This document shows positions 1-5,561 of a DNA stretch of 5,685 nt, one piece after another. Positions within the stretch are counted from its first letter, which is position 1; each line of letters starts with the position of its first letter. The notes under the pieces were generated by a model. It was not told the DNA's origin and did no database searches. It saw nothing but the letters and a program-made list of their open reading frames with translations. The position numbers were made by a program, and so were the translations under genes. The DNA is from an uncultured Clostridium sp. (GTDB lineage: Bacteria; Bacillota; Clostridia; Lachnospirales; Lachnospiraceae), in contig UQJF01000158.1 of NCBI GenBank assembly GCA_900541315.1, positions 1 to 5,685 on the forward strand, given 5' to 3'.

Positions 1-4
1 ATAT

Positions 5-77
5 TCCTCGATAGCTCAGTCGGTAGAGCAAACGGCTGTTAACCGTTGGGTCGTAGGTTCGAGTCCTACTCGGGGAG
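5..77 (+). tRNA. tRNA-Asn (anticodon GTT)
   Basis: Complete 73-base cloverleaf. The 7-bp acceptor stem pairs TCCTCGA (5-11) with TCGGGGA (70-76), including one G-T wobble, and the discriminator is G77. The anticodon stem AACGG/CCGTT encloses loop CTGTTAA, with anticodon GTT at 38-40, which reads Asn codons. The T arm GTAGG-TTCGAGT-CCTAC is perfect. No CCA is encoded, so the end must be added by nucleotidyltransferase. It is the first of three closely spaced tRNAs; any promoter lies left of the window. Confidence 0.97.
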
Positions 78-94
78 TTTTTAAGAATTAGCAA

Positions 95-166
95 GGCCCC
101 ATGGTCAAGCGGTTAAGACATCGCCCTTTCACGGCGGTAACAGGGGTCCGAATCCCCTTGGGGTCA
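95..166 (+). tRNA. tRNA-Glu (anticodon TTC)
   Basis: Complete 72-base cloverleaf. The acceptor stem pairs GGCCCCA (95-101) with TGGGGTC (159-165), and the discriminator is A166. The anticodon stem TCGCC/GGCGG encloses loop CTTTCAC with anticodon TTC at 128-130. The T arm AGGGG-TCCGAAT-CCCCT is intact. It starts 17 bases after tRNA-Asn, consistent with one precursor transcript. No CCA is encoded. The sequence resembles the usual Bacillota tRNA-Glu. Confidence 0.97.
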
Positions 167-179
167 TTTAACTAAATAT

Positions 180-250
180 GGCGACATAGCCAAGCGGTAA
201 GGCAAAGGTCTGCAACACCTCTATCACCGGTTCGATTCCGGTTGTCGCCT
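180..250 (+). tRNA. tRNA-Cys (anticodon GCA)
   Basis: Complete 71-base cloverleaf. A perfect 7-bp acceptor stem pairs GGCGACA (180-186) with TGTCGCC (243-249). The discriminator is T250, the U73 that bacterial cysteinyl-tRNA synthetase recognises. The anticodon loop is CTGCAAC with GCA at 212-214, and the outermost anticodon-stem pair is A-C. The T arm CCGG-TTCGATT-CCGG is intact. It is the last tRNA of the cluster and a terminator follows directly. Confidence 0.97.
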
Positions 251-256
251 CTTTCT

Positions 257-285
257 AAGAATCACAGAAATGTGGTTCTTTTTTT
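257..285 (+). terminator. Intrinsic terminator of the tRNA cluster
   Basis: A 9-bp stem (257-265 with 272-280, one T-G wobble) encloses a 6-base loop AGAAAT, and the right arm runs into a T-tract (279-285). It starts 7 bases after tRNA-Cys and fits a rho-independent terminator for the Asn-Glu-Cys transcript, isolating it from the exonuclease gene. Confidence 0.85.
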
Positions 286-301
286 CTGCTAAAATAGACT
301 C

Positions 302-330
302 TTTCCATATCTGAGCCAATATGGTACTAT
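302..330 (+). promoter_or_regulatory. Predicted sigma-A promoter of the exonuclease gene
   Basis: A -35-like TTTCCA (302-307) and a -10-like TACTAT (325-330) are separated by 17 bases. The -10 is preceded by TGG (322-324), giving an extended -10 (TGnTACTAT) that can offset the weak -35. Transcription would start near 337, leaving a short leader before the ATG at 362. The TTGACA at 346-351 is too close to the start codon to be the -35 of this gene. Confidence 0.55.
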
Positions 331-361
331 GTATAAGTAAAAAAATTGACAGGATAAAGAT

Positions 362-1309
362 ATGAATTATATTGTATTTGATCTGGAGTGGAACCAGAGC
401 GCGGAGGGAAAAGAATGCTCCGTGGAGCATATGCCCTTTGAGATTATTGAGATTGGAGCTGTGAAGCTGAATAGACAGATGAAACAGATAAGTGAATTTC
501 ATCGTCTGGTACGGCCAAAAGCTTATAAAGAAATGCATTTTAAAATATCAGAAGTGACGCACATGGACATGGAGGAGCTTTCCCGGAAGGGACAGCCATT
601 TCCGGTAGTGATGGAGGATTTTCTGAACTGGTGTGGAGAGGACGAATATATTTTCTGTATCTGGGGATCCATGGATCTGACAGAGTTACAACGGAATATG
701 ACCTATCACGGGATGGAAATTCCCTTCCCAAGACCTTTATTATACTATGATGTGCAAAAATTGTATTCTCTGGAGTATTCTGATGGAAAGAGCCGTATTT
801 CTTTAGATCACGCTGTAGAACAGCTTGATCTGGACCAGGAGCGTCCATTCCACAGGGCTCTGGATGATGCAGTTTATACAGGACGGACACTACGCCATAT
901 TAATATGGAAGAATATGGGAAATATAGTTCGATCGATTATTACCGGCTTCCAAAACGTGGGTGCAGTTATCAGTTAAAATTTCCAGAGTATTCAAAATAT
1001 GTTTCAGGGGAATTTGACTGTAAGGAGGAGATCCTTAAGGATAAAGAAATTGCAGATATTGTATGTGTAAAATGTGCCAGAATGCTGCGGAAAAAGATAC
1101 GCTGGTTTTCTTATGGGCAGCGGTTTTATTTCGCTCTTGGCATTTGTCCGGAGCATGGTTATATGAAGGGAAAGATCCGGGTCAAGAAATCGGAACGGGA
1201 TCTATATTATGCAGTAAAGACCATTAAAGCAGTGGGGGAAGATGCACTGCCTATGCTGGTCCAGAAAAGAGAAGATAACAAAAAGAAAAAGAAGAATCCG
1301 TCAAAATAG
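362..1309 (+). CDS. DEDDh-family 3'-5' exonuclease with Cys-containing C-terminal extension
   Basis: A 315-residue protein with an RNase T/DnaQ-epsilon-type fold at about residues 1-185. ExoI is FDLEW (D7, E9), ExoII is in WGSMDLTEL (D105), and ExoIII is HRALDDA (H164, D169), giving the full DEDDh metal and general-base set. By family it should remove nucleotides from 3' ends of RNA or DNA using two metal ions; the substrate cannot be told from sequence. Residues 200-290 form an extra region with C235-x2-C238 and C262-x2-H265, a possible zinc site, and the tail is lysine-rich. The ATG at 362 has a weak AGGA (351-354) seven bases upstream, and the conserved FDLEW motif lies directly after it. 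Its last codons form part of the terminator hairpin. No signal peptide or membrane segment is seen, so it should be cytoplasmic. A KapD-like enzyme is the nearest named relative I can suggest. Confidence 0.9.
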   Translation: MNYIVFDLEWNQSAEGKECSVEHMPFEIIEIGAVKLNRQMKQISEFHRLVRPKAYKEMHFKISEVTHMDMEELSRKGQPFPVVMEDFLNWCGEDEYIFCIWGSMDLTELQRNMTYHGMEIPFPRPLLYYDVQKLYSLEYSDGKSRISLDHAVEQLDLDQERPFHRALDDAVYTGRTLRHINMEEYGKYSSIDYYRLPKRGCSYQLKFPEYSKYVSGEFDCKEEILKDKEIADIVCVKCARMLRKKIRWFSYGQRFYFALGICPEHGYMKGKIRVKKSERDLYYAVKTIKAVGEDALPMLVQKREDNKKKKKNPSK

Positions 1310-1335
1310 TAAGAATGACGGATTCTTCTTTTTTT
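1280..1335. terminator. Bidirectional intrinsic terminator between convergent genes
   Basis: A perfect 13-bp stem pairs 1291-1303 (GAAGAATCCGTCA) with 1316-1328, with a 12-base loop. On the plus strand it is followed by seven Ts (1329-1335). On the minus strand it is followed by TTTTTCTTTTT (complement of 1280-1290). It can therefore end both the exonuclease transcript and the kinase/response-regulator transcript, whose last gene stops at 1368. The exonuclease stop codon (1307-1309) lies in the loop. Confidence 0.92.
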
Positions 1336-1367
1336 ATGGATCTTATGCAGGGATTTTGGCTTTGAAT

Positions 1368-2060
1368 TTATTCTTCGCGCATTCGGTAGCCAACACCGAT
1401 CTCTGTAAATATGTATTGTGGCTCAGCCGGGTTTTCTTCCAGTTTTCGGCGGATGTGGGCCATATTTACCCGAAGGATCTGGTTGTCATTATCTGCATAT
1501 GGTCCCCAGATCTTTGTGATAATAGATTCATAGGTCATGACCCGGCCGGCATTCTGGGCAAGGAGACATACCAGCTTGTATTCAATCTGGGTCAGGTGGA
1601 CATCCTGATCTTTGACCTTCACCAGACGACGTTCAAAATCTACTAACAGATCTCCTACCTGGTATTTGGAGCTTCCAATATGCTGGTTGCGCTGGGAATG
1701 CCGCAGAGCGGTACGGATACGTGCCAGAAGTTCTCCGGTGCCAAATGGTTTGGTCAGATAGTCATCAGCACCCAGATCAAGGGCTGCGATCTTGCTTTTT
1801 TCCAGGGTTCTGGCAGAGATAACGATAATAGGTGTAATGCTCCAGGAGCGGACCTGCTCGATCAGCTTTAAGCCGTCCATGTCCGGTAATCCAAGGTCTA
1901 AAAGAATCACATCCGGATGTTCGGAAGTAATGTACTGCAGGCCTTCTCTGCCTGTATTCGCAGTGATCACACGGTAGCCCTGAGGTTCCAAGATGTGCTC
2001 GATAAAGCTGCAGATATTTTTCTCGTCTTCAATAATGATAATGTTCGCTTTTGTAGTCAT
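1368..2060 (-). CDS. kdpE: KdpE-type (OmpR family) response regulator
   Basis: A 230-residue protein of normal length for the OmpR/PhoB class. The receiver domain (about 5-115) has the acidic pair E11/D12, phospho-acceptor D55 (VILLD), S82 and K104 (YLTKPF), so all switch residues are present. The C-terminal winged helix (about 130-228), with LTQIEYKLVCLLAQNAGRV and the recognition-helix region RVNMAHIRRKLE, should bind DNA. Overall the sequence reads as KdpE. It starts 2 bases after the kinase gene stop, and its ribosome site lies inside the last kinase codons, so the two are cotranscribed and probably translationally coupled. The symbol reflects family resemblance only: no kdpFABC potassium pump genes are in the window and the true regulon is unknown. 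Confidence 0.9.
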   Translation of the reverse strand: MTTKANIIIIEDEKNICSFIEHILEPQGYRVITANTGREGLQYITSEHPDVILLDLGLPDMDGLKLIEQVRSWSITPIIVISARTLEKSKIAALDLGADDYLTKPFGTGELLARIRTALRHSQRNQHIGSSKYQVGDLLVDFERRLVKVKDQDVHLTQIEYKLVCLLAQNAGRVMTYESIITKIWGPYADNDNQILRVNMAHIRRKLEENPAEPQYIFTEIGVGYRMREE

Positions 2061-2062
2061 AA

Positions 2063-3184
2063 TTAGTACTCCTTCCAGTCGGGTAAGGTAAAAGTAAACA
2101 TAGCGCCGTCTGCATGGTTTGCAGCCTGGATAGTGCCGCCATGGGCATTAATAATGGTCTTGCAGATAGAAAGCCCGATTCCCATTCCTTTGTGGCTGTC
2201 ACCGGATTCATTGGTATTTACACCGCCACCGTCAAACAAAGTAGGAAGCCGTTTGGGGTCAATCCCCTTTCCGTAGTCTTTGATAGTGATATAAAGACTT
2301 TCTTTTTCTGTGCGCACTTTCAATTCAATAGGCTTTTCGCTGCCAGAATGAAAATGAGCATTTTCTAAAAGATTGTTGATGACCTGTTCGATCAGCATGG
2401 CATCCATGGGGACCATGATAAAAGCATCAGGAACACTGACTTTGACGGAGATATCAGGGAAGCGTTTGTGGAAACGCTGGACTGCCTCAGAAATAACTTC
2501 CTCTAAGGATTCGTCCGTTTTATTAACAGAGCTTATGCCCTGGTCATCCTGGATACGTGTAACAGAAAGAAGATTTTCTACCATATTTAACAGCCACTGG
2601 GCATCTTCTTCAATATTGTGGATCAGCTTGCGCTTTTCCTCTGGTGACATTTCATTTTCCTGCTCTAAATAGGTGGCACTGGAACCAATGATGGTAGTCA
2701 GTGGGGTGCGCAGGTCATGAGACATGGCACGCAGCAGATTGGCGCGCATGGTTTCTTTTTCTGCCTGCATCAGCATACGGTCTTTTTCCTGGATCTGGGC
2801 ACTCTGCTTGGAAAGCATGATGCAGATACTGCTGGTGAAACAGGAGATAAAAGTCATTCCAACGAAAGTAAGGGGATATCCGCTTAATGTGAAGTTCAGG
2901 GTCATATATGGGTAAGTGTAGGCATAATTGACCCAGAATACACTGTAAATAGAGGCAATGATACCAGCGCTGTAGCACTTAGTATACTGAGCATGGAGCA
3001 GGATCGCCAGAATGTAAATAATGGATACATTAATGGCATTGCCACTTAGATGGAAAAGCGCATTGGCTGTAAGGGTAGCGGCTGTCATACAGGCAATTGT
3101 TATGGGAAGTGTGTGCAGTGTATTAAAAAATGTGGCCTTCAACCGGCCTGGTAATTTTTTCAGACAATCTTTTTTCAACGCCAT
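2063..3184 (-). CDS. DUF4118 sensor histidine kinase (KdpD C-terminal-like, lacks Kdp sensor domain)
   Basis: A 373-residue membrane kinase, counted from the ATG at 3184. Four hydrophobic segments (about 25-45, 51-65, 71-88, 103-124) match the DUF4118 membrane domain of KdpD. A linker follows, then HisKA with H156 in MSHDLRTPL, and a HATPase with N-box N271/N275 (NNLLENA), G1 box DYGKGI (303-308), an F-box near F317 and G2 box GMGIGL (333-338). It should autophosphorylate on H156 and pass phosphate to D55 of the adjacent regulator. Classical KdpD is about 900 residues with N-terminal Kdp and USP domains; these are absent, and the upstream bases hold a promoter rather than lost coding sequence. 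An in-frame GTG at 3193 would add three residues, but it lies inside the Shine-Dalgarno sequence, so I prefer the ATG. The signal sensed is unknown. Confidence 0.9.
   Translation of the reverse strand: MALKKDCLKKLPGRLKATFFNTLHTLPITIACMTAATLTANALFHLSGNAINVSIIYILAILLHAQYTKCYSAGIIASIYSVFWVNYAYTYPYMTLNFTLSGYPLTFVGMTFISCFTSSICIMLSKQSAQIQEKDRMLMQAEKETMRANLLRAMSHDLRTPLTTIIGSSATYLEQENEMSPEEKRKLIHNIEEDAQWLLNMVENLLSVTRIQDDQGISSVNKTDESLEEVISEAVQRFHKRFPDISVKVSVPDAFIMVPMDAMLIEQVINNLLENAHFHSGSEKPIELKVRTEKESLYITIKDYGKGIDPKRLPTLFDGGGVNTNESGDSHKGMGIGLSICKTIINAHGGTIQAANHADGAMFTFTLPDWKEY
2069..2076 (-). promoter_or_regulatory. Ribosome binding site of the response regulator, inside the kinase gene
   Basis: On the minus strand GGAAGGAG sits 8 bases before the ATG at 2060. 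It overlaps the last sense codons of the kinase (Trp-Lys-Glu), so ribosomes finishing the kinase pass over it. This suggests coupled synthesis of the pair. Confidence 0.8.
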
Positions 3185-3189
3185 AGGAT

Positions 3190-3196
3190 CCACCTC
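3190..3196 (-). promoter_or_regulatory. Ribosome binding site deciding the kinase start
   Basis: GAGGTGG on the minus strand lies 5 bases before the ATG at 3184. The competing GTG start at 3193-3191 is part of this element and has no properly spaced Shine-Dalgarno sequence of its own, which supports the shorter 373-residue product. Confidence 0.7.
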
Positions 3197-3205
3197 GCTC
3201 TGTAT

Positions 3206-3224
3206 TCAATTGTATTATAATTGA
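3206..3224. repeat. Imperfect palindrome overlapping the kinase -10 box
   Basis: The core CAATTGTATTATAATTG (3207-3223) has perfect 5-base outer arms CAATT/AATTG, and one further matching pair (T3206/A3224) lies outside. It spans the TATAAT and the expected start point, a usual place for a repressor or autoregulator site. The sequence is almost all A and T, so chance is a real alternative. No binding protein can be named. Confidence 0.35.
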
Positions 3225-3242
3225 TTCCTGTCCTAAGTGCAA
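3214..3242 (-). promoter_or_regulatory. Predicted sigma-A promoter of the kinase/response-regulator operon
   Basis: On the minus strand TTGCAC (3242-3237) and a perfect TATAAT (3219-3214) are separated by 17 bases. Transcription would start near 3207, giving a leader of about 23 bases before the ATG at 3184. An AT-rich imperfect palindrome covers the -10. The promoter lies wholly in the gap after the carboxypeptidase gene, so the two-component pair can be expressed independently of it. Confidence 0.7.
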
Positions 3243-3267
3243 TGTGCGGGTTAAACGTAACGTTTTC

Positions 3268-4800
3268 TTAGCGGTCAAAAGGCGTTTTCCTGCGGGGACG
3301 TTTTACCTTATGTTTTTGCTTTTTGTAAGATGGGGCAGAGCTTCGTTTCTGGGAAAGCAGCTGGTCAAAATCAGAAGATGAATAGCCGATATCTTCCAGG
3401 CGTTCTAAGCGGCGCTTGCGGCGCAGGAGCAGGTCCTCTTTTTCTTTTCGGTGAGAATGGAGAAGGAAAAAGAGGATGACTCCTGCTGCTGTAAGACCAA
3501 GAGCGCAGATTCCAACTAAGATAATGGGGAATTTCTTCCCAGATTGAGGAGAAGCAGCAGAACGGTCAGCGGGGGGCAGAAGGTTCTGGGGCTGTTTTTC
3601 CGTCTGATCGGTGGATTCAGTCTGTAATTCGGCCTGTGGAGCTGCTATGTGTCTTGTCTGGCCTGCAGAGCATAAATAGACTTGTCCAATTGAATGGCCG
3701 TCATATTGGTAAAGAATGCGGGCGATGGCATTATCAGGGGCATTTTCATCCAGGTCATAGGAAAGAGAAGCCTCTGTATCAGAAAAGTCTGCATCTTTTG
3801 GAATGACAACCAGACTGTTTTTGTCTAATTCAAGAGAAATGTTATCCTGGGCAGTCATGCCTCCAATGGTCATATCATTATCCAGAGCCTTATAAGAAGT
3901 TTCATGGTCAGCAGCCTTTAATATCTGAAAACGGTCAAAACCAAAGTCAAGAAGTGCTTTTGTATCTGGATAATGGGTCTGGTGGCCATTTAATACAACG
4001 GCAATCAGGGTCATGTCATTTTTTTCTGCACAGGTAACAAGGGTATTGCCGGCAATGGAGGTATAGCCGGTTTTTCCGGCAAAGGCACCAGGATAGTAGA
4101 CAGAGGTATTTTTCACCAGCATGCGGTGATGGTTTGCCACATAGCCGCCTTCGGGATTGCGTTTAGTAGGAGGCAGTTTGTAGTTGCGGGTGCCATCAAT
4201 TTCTAAAAAATCCGGATTCTGGATAGCTGCTCTGGTGATCAGAGCCATATCGTGTGCAGTAGTATAATGGTTTTCATCATTTAAACCGCTGGGGTTTGCA
4301 AAATGGCTTCCTGTGCAGCCAAGACTTTCAGCTGTCTGGTTCATAAGCTCTGCAAAGGCTTCCCTGGAGCCGCTTACATGGCAGGCAAGTGCATTGGCAC
4401 TTTCATTGGCAGAAGCCAGCATCAGGGCGTACAGACAGTCACGGACCGTAAGAACATCACCTTCATCAATACCAGCGGTACTGCTTCCTGCTTCCACATT
4501 GTAGACGTCATCATGGGAGAAGGTAACTTCTTCATCCAGACTGCAGTGTTCCAGGACGATCAGGGCAGTAAGTATTTTTGTGATACTGGCCGGGTAATAA
4601 GGCTGGTCTGCGTTTTTAGCAAAAAGAACCGTTCCGGTCTGCGCTTCCATAAGGATCCCGCCATCTGCCTCAATGGAGATGGCAGATGGCCAGAAAGACG
4701 CGGCCAGAGCGGTTCTTACATATGTAAAGAGTATAAAATAAATACTGAGGACTAAAAATAAAGCCCTTTTTCCAAGATTTATAAATTTCCCATATTTCAT
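3268..4800 (-). CDS. D-alanyl-D-alanine carboxypeptidase (S11 PBP, DacA/DacF type) with C-terminal membrane anchor
   Basis: A 510-residue low-molecular-mass penicillin-binding protein. A signal peptide covers about 1-34 (cleavage near ALAA|SFW). The S11 catalytic domain (about 40-290) has all three motifs: S72-x-x-K75 (ASITK), S130-A-N132, and K243-T-G245. The serine attacks the terminal D-Ala-D-Ala bond of peptidoglycan stem peptides outside the membrane, limiting cross-linking. Residues 291-390 fit the beta-rich PBP5 C-terminal domain, followed by a Gln/Pro/Ser-rich linker (390-423). Instead of an amphipathic anchor helix it has a true membrane segment (424-447) and a 63-residue, strongly basic tail that should be cytoplasmic. 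The start at 4800 has AGGAG nine bases upstream, overlapping the stop of the preceding gene. The 12-base gap implies an operon with the Lit-like gene. Sporulation-type and vegetative roles cannot be separated from sequence. Confidence 0.93.
   Translation of the reverse strand: MKYGKFINLGKRALFLVLSIYFILFTYVRTALAASFWPSAISIEADGGILMEAQTGTVLFAKNADQPYYPASITKILTALIVLEHCSLDEEVTFSHDDVYNVEAGSSTAGIDEGDVLTVRDCLYALMLASANESANALACHVSGSREAFAELMNQTAESLGCTGSHFANPSGLNDENHYTTAHDMALITRAAIQNPDFLEIDGTRNYKLPPTKRNPEGGYVANHHRMLVKNTSVYYPGAFAGKTGYTSIAGNTLVTCAEKNDMTLIAVVLNGHQTHYPDTKALLDFGFDRFQILKAADHETSYKALDNDMTIGGMTAQDNISLELDKNSLVVIPKDADFSDTEASLSYDLDENAPDNAIARILYQYDGHSIGQVYLCSAGQTRHIAAPQAELQTESTDQTEKQPQNLLPPADRSAASPQSGKKFPIILVGICALGLTAAGVILFFLLHSHRKEKEDLLLRRKRRLERLEDIGYSSSDFDQLLSQKRSSAPSYKKQKHKVKRPRRKTPFDR
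4660..4690. repeat. Perfect 10-bp inverted repeat inside the carboxypeptidase gene
   Basis: GCCATCTGCC (4660-4669) and GGCAGATGGC (4681-4690) are exact reverse complements around an 11-base spacer. In the mRNA this would form a GC-rich hairpin in codons 37-47, just after the signal-peptide cleavage region. There is no T-tract, so it is not a terminator. It may be a by-product of codon choice. Confidence 0.6.
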
Positions 4801-4809
4801 ATAAAAATG

Positions 4810-4814
4810 CTCCT
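4810..4814 (-). promoter_or_regulatory. Ribosome binding site of the carboxypeptidase gene
   Basis: AGGAG on the minus strand overlaps the TAG stop of the upstream Lit-like gene (TAGGAG) and lies 9 bases from the ATG at 4800. The overlap supports cotranscription and possible coupled translation. Confidence 0.75.
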
Positions 4815-5505
4815 ATTTACGGCGTTTGTTTTTCAGAGTCATGATCAGACAGAGACCAAAAAGAATCAGTGACAGAGAGCCGAAGAGGAAAGCAATACGT
4901 CCGGCAGTATCCATGAAAAATCCTTCAGGTACAATATTGATCAGCATATCTGTGGACGGGTCAAGGATCCACAGGTCATTATTAAAAAACATATGGTGGA
5001 AAAGGATAAAATATTTCGTAAAGTTTGTGGATATAATAGCAGCCAGTGCTGCGATCGATGCAAAGAACAGTCCGGTTCCCATACAGAGGGAAGAAGGAAG
5101 GAGCGTACGCAGATCAGCTTTTGAAAGAACCATAAACAGCAGGGCGATCACGCAGACAGCCACACAGATCCGTCGCAGTACAATGGCTTTTAAAAACAGC
5201 CCCTGAACATCTTCCATATGAGCGATCTCACGTTCATTGAAAAATTCACGGGTCTCTCCGCCCATATATGTGGTTACATGAAGATCTGCACGTTTCCCCT
5301 TTAAGTAAGCCATCATCTGGCTGGTAACATTTAACAGGTCATCCATAGTCATGGAAGGAAGATCGTCTAAGACCTGATATTTGGTATATTCTTTTTCAAA
5401 ATATCCGGGATTCCAGTAAACAACAGCTTCTACTGAGGTAAAAAAGAGAATGATCATAAGACAGAATGCGGTAAGGATACCGGCAAAGCGTTGAAGATAT
5501 TTCAT
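4813..5505 (-). CDS. DUF1461/TIGR01906 integral membrane protein, Lit-like (putative lipoprotein intramolecular transacylase)
   Basis: A 230-residue protein with four membrane segments (about 7-30, 104-127, 136-160, 201-223) and a basic KNKRRK tail that should lie inside. Two outer loops carry the family signatures: REFFNEREIAHMEDV (87-100, H96) and FHHMFFNNDLWILDPSTD (169-186, H170/H171). From memory, DUF1461 contains the Gram-positive Lit enzymes, which move an acyl chain within a diacyl lipoprotein to make the lyso form, and two outward-facing histidines are needed. The two loops here each present a histidine on the same, outer side, which fits. Membership of the family is the secure part; transacylase activity is inference. 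The start has AAAGGAGG (5520-5513) seven bases upstream. It is the first gene of a unit with the carboxypeptidase. I found no convincing sigma-A promoter in the 107-base gap to tRNA-Lys. Confidence 0.85.
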   Translation of the reverse strand: MKYLQRFAGILTAFCLMIILFFTSVEAVVYWNPGYFEKEYTKYQVLDDLPSMTMDDLLNVTSQMMAYLKGKRADLHVTTYMGGETREFFNEREIAHMEDVQGLFLKAIVLRRICVAVCVIALLFMVLSKADLRTLLPSSLCMGTGLFFASIAALAAIISTNFTKYFILFHHMFFNNDLWILDPSTDMLINIVPEGFFMDTAGRIAFLFGSLSLILFGLCLIMTLKNKRRK

Positions 5506-5512
5506 TAGGTTG

Positions 5513-5520
5513 CCTCCTTT
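5513..5520 (-). promoter_or_regulatory. Strong ribosome binding site of the Lit-like gene
   Basis: AAAGGAGG on the minus strand is a near-complete anti-16S match, 7 bases before the ATG at 5505. It fixes the start codon. A small hairpin lies directly 5' of it. Confidence 0.85.
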
Positions 5521-5521
5521 T

Positions 5522-5536
5522 GGAAAAATGTTTTCC
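5522..5536 (-). promoter_or_regulatory. Small hairpin next to the ribosome site of the Lit-like gene
   Basis: A perfect 6-bp inverted repeat GGAAAA/TTTTCC with a 3-base loop ends one base before the Shine-Dalgarno sequence. In the mRNA it could shield the leader or affect ribosome access. No T-tract follows, so it is not a terminator. A regulatory role is speculative. Confidence 0.35.
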
Positions 5537-5561
5537 GGGAATCTTCATTTTCCTATATGCG

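Noticed and set aside
1..250. tRNA cluster as an integration site for a mobile element.
   Set aside because: No integrase, no repeated tRNA 3' end and no foreign-looking genes are visible. The window's tRNAs are all intact and differ from each other.
346..351. TTGACA as a -35 box before the exonuclease gene.
   Set aside because: It lies 10 bases from the start codon, leaving no room for a -10 and leader. The extended -10 at 322-330 is a better candidate.
1242..1646. Plus-strand open frame of 134 codons across the convergent gene boundary.
   Set aside because: It overlaps the exonuclease end, crosses the terminator hairpin, and is antisense to the conserved response regulator. It has no ribosome site or recognisable domain.
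3185..3193. GTG start for the sensor kinase, adding three residues.
   Set aside because: The GTG is part of the GAGGTGG ribosome site for the ATG at 3184 and has no Shine-Dalgarno sequence at proper distance.
4303..4755. Plus-strand open frame of 150 codons opposite the carboxypeptidase N-terminal half.
   Set aside because: It is antisense to the conserved S11 catalytic motifs, has no ribosome site and no family resemblance. It is a frame shadow.
5554..5560. GCATATA on the minus strand, resembling the -35 element of forespore sigma factors (SigF/SigG), upstream of a carboxypeptidase operon.
   Set aside because: The only downstream GG-rich -10-like word (GGAAAACAT, 5536-5528) matches poorly and is spaced too far for the usual SigF arrangement. 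One 7-base AT-rich word is not enough.
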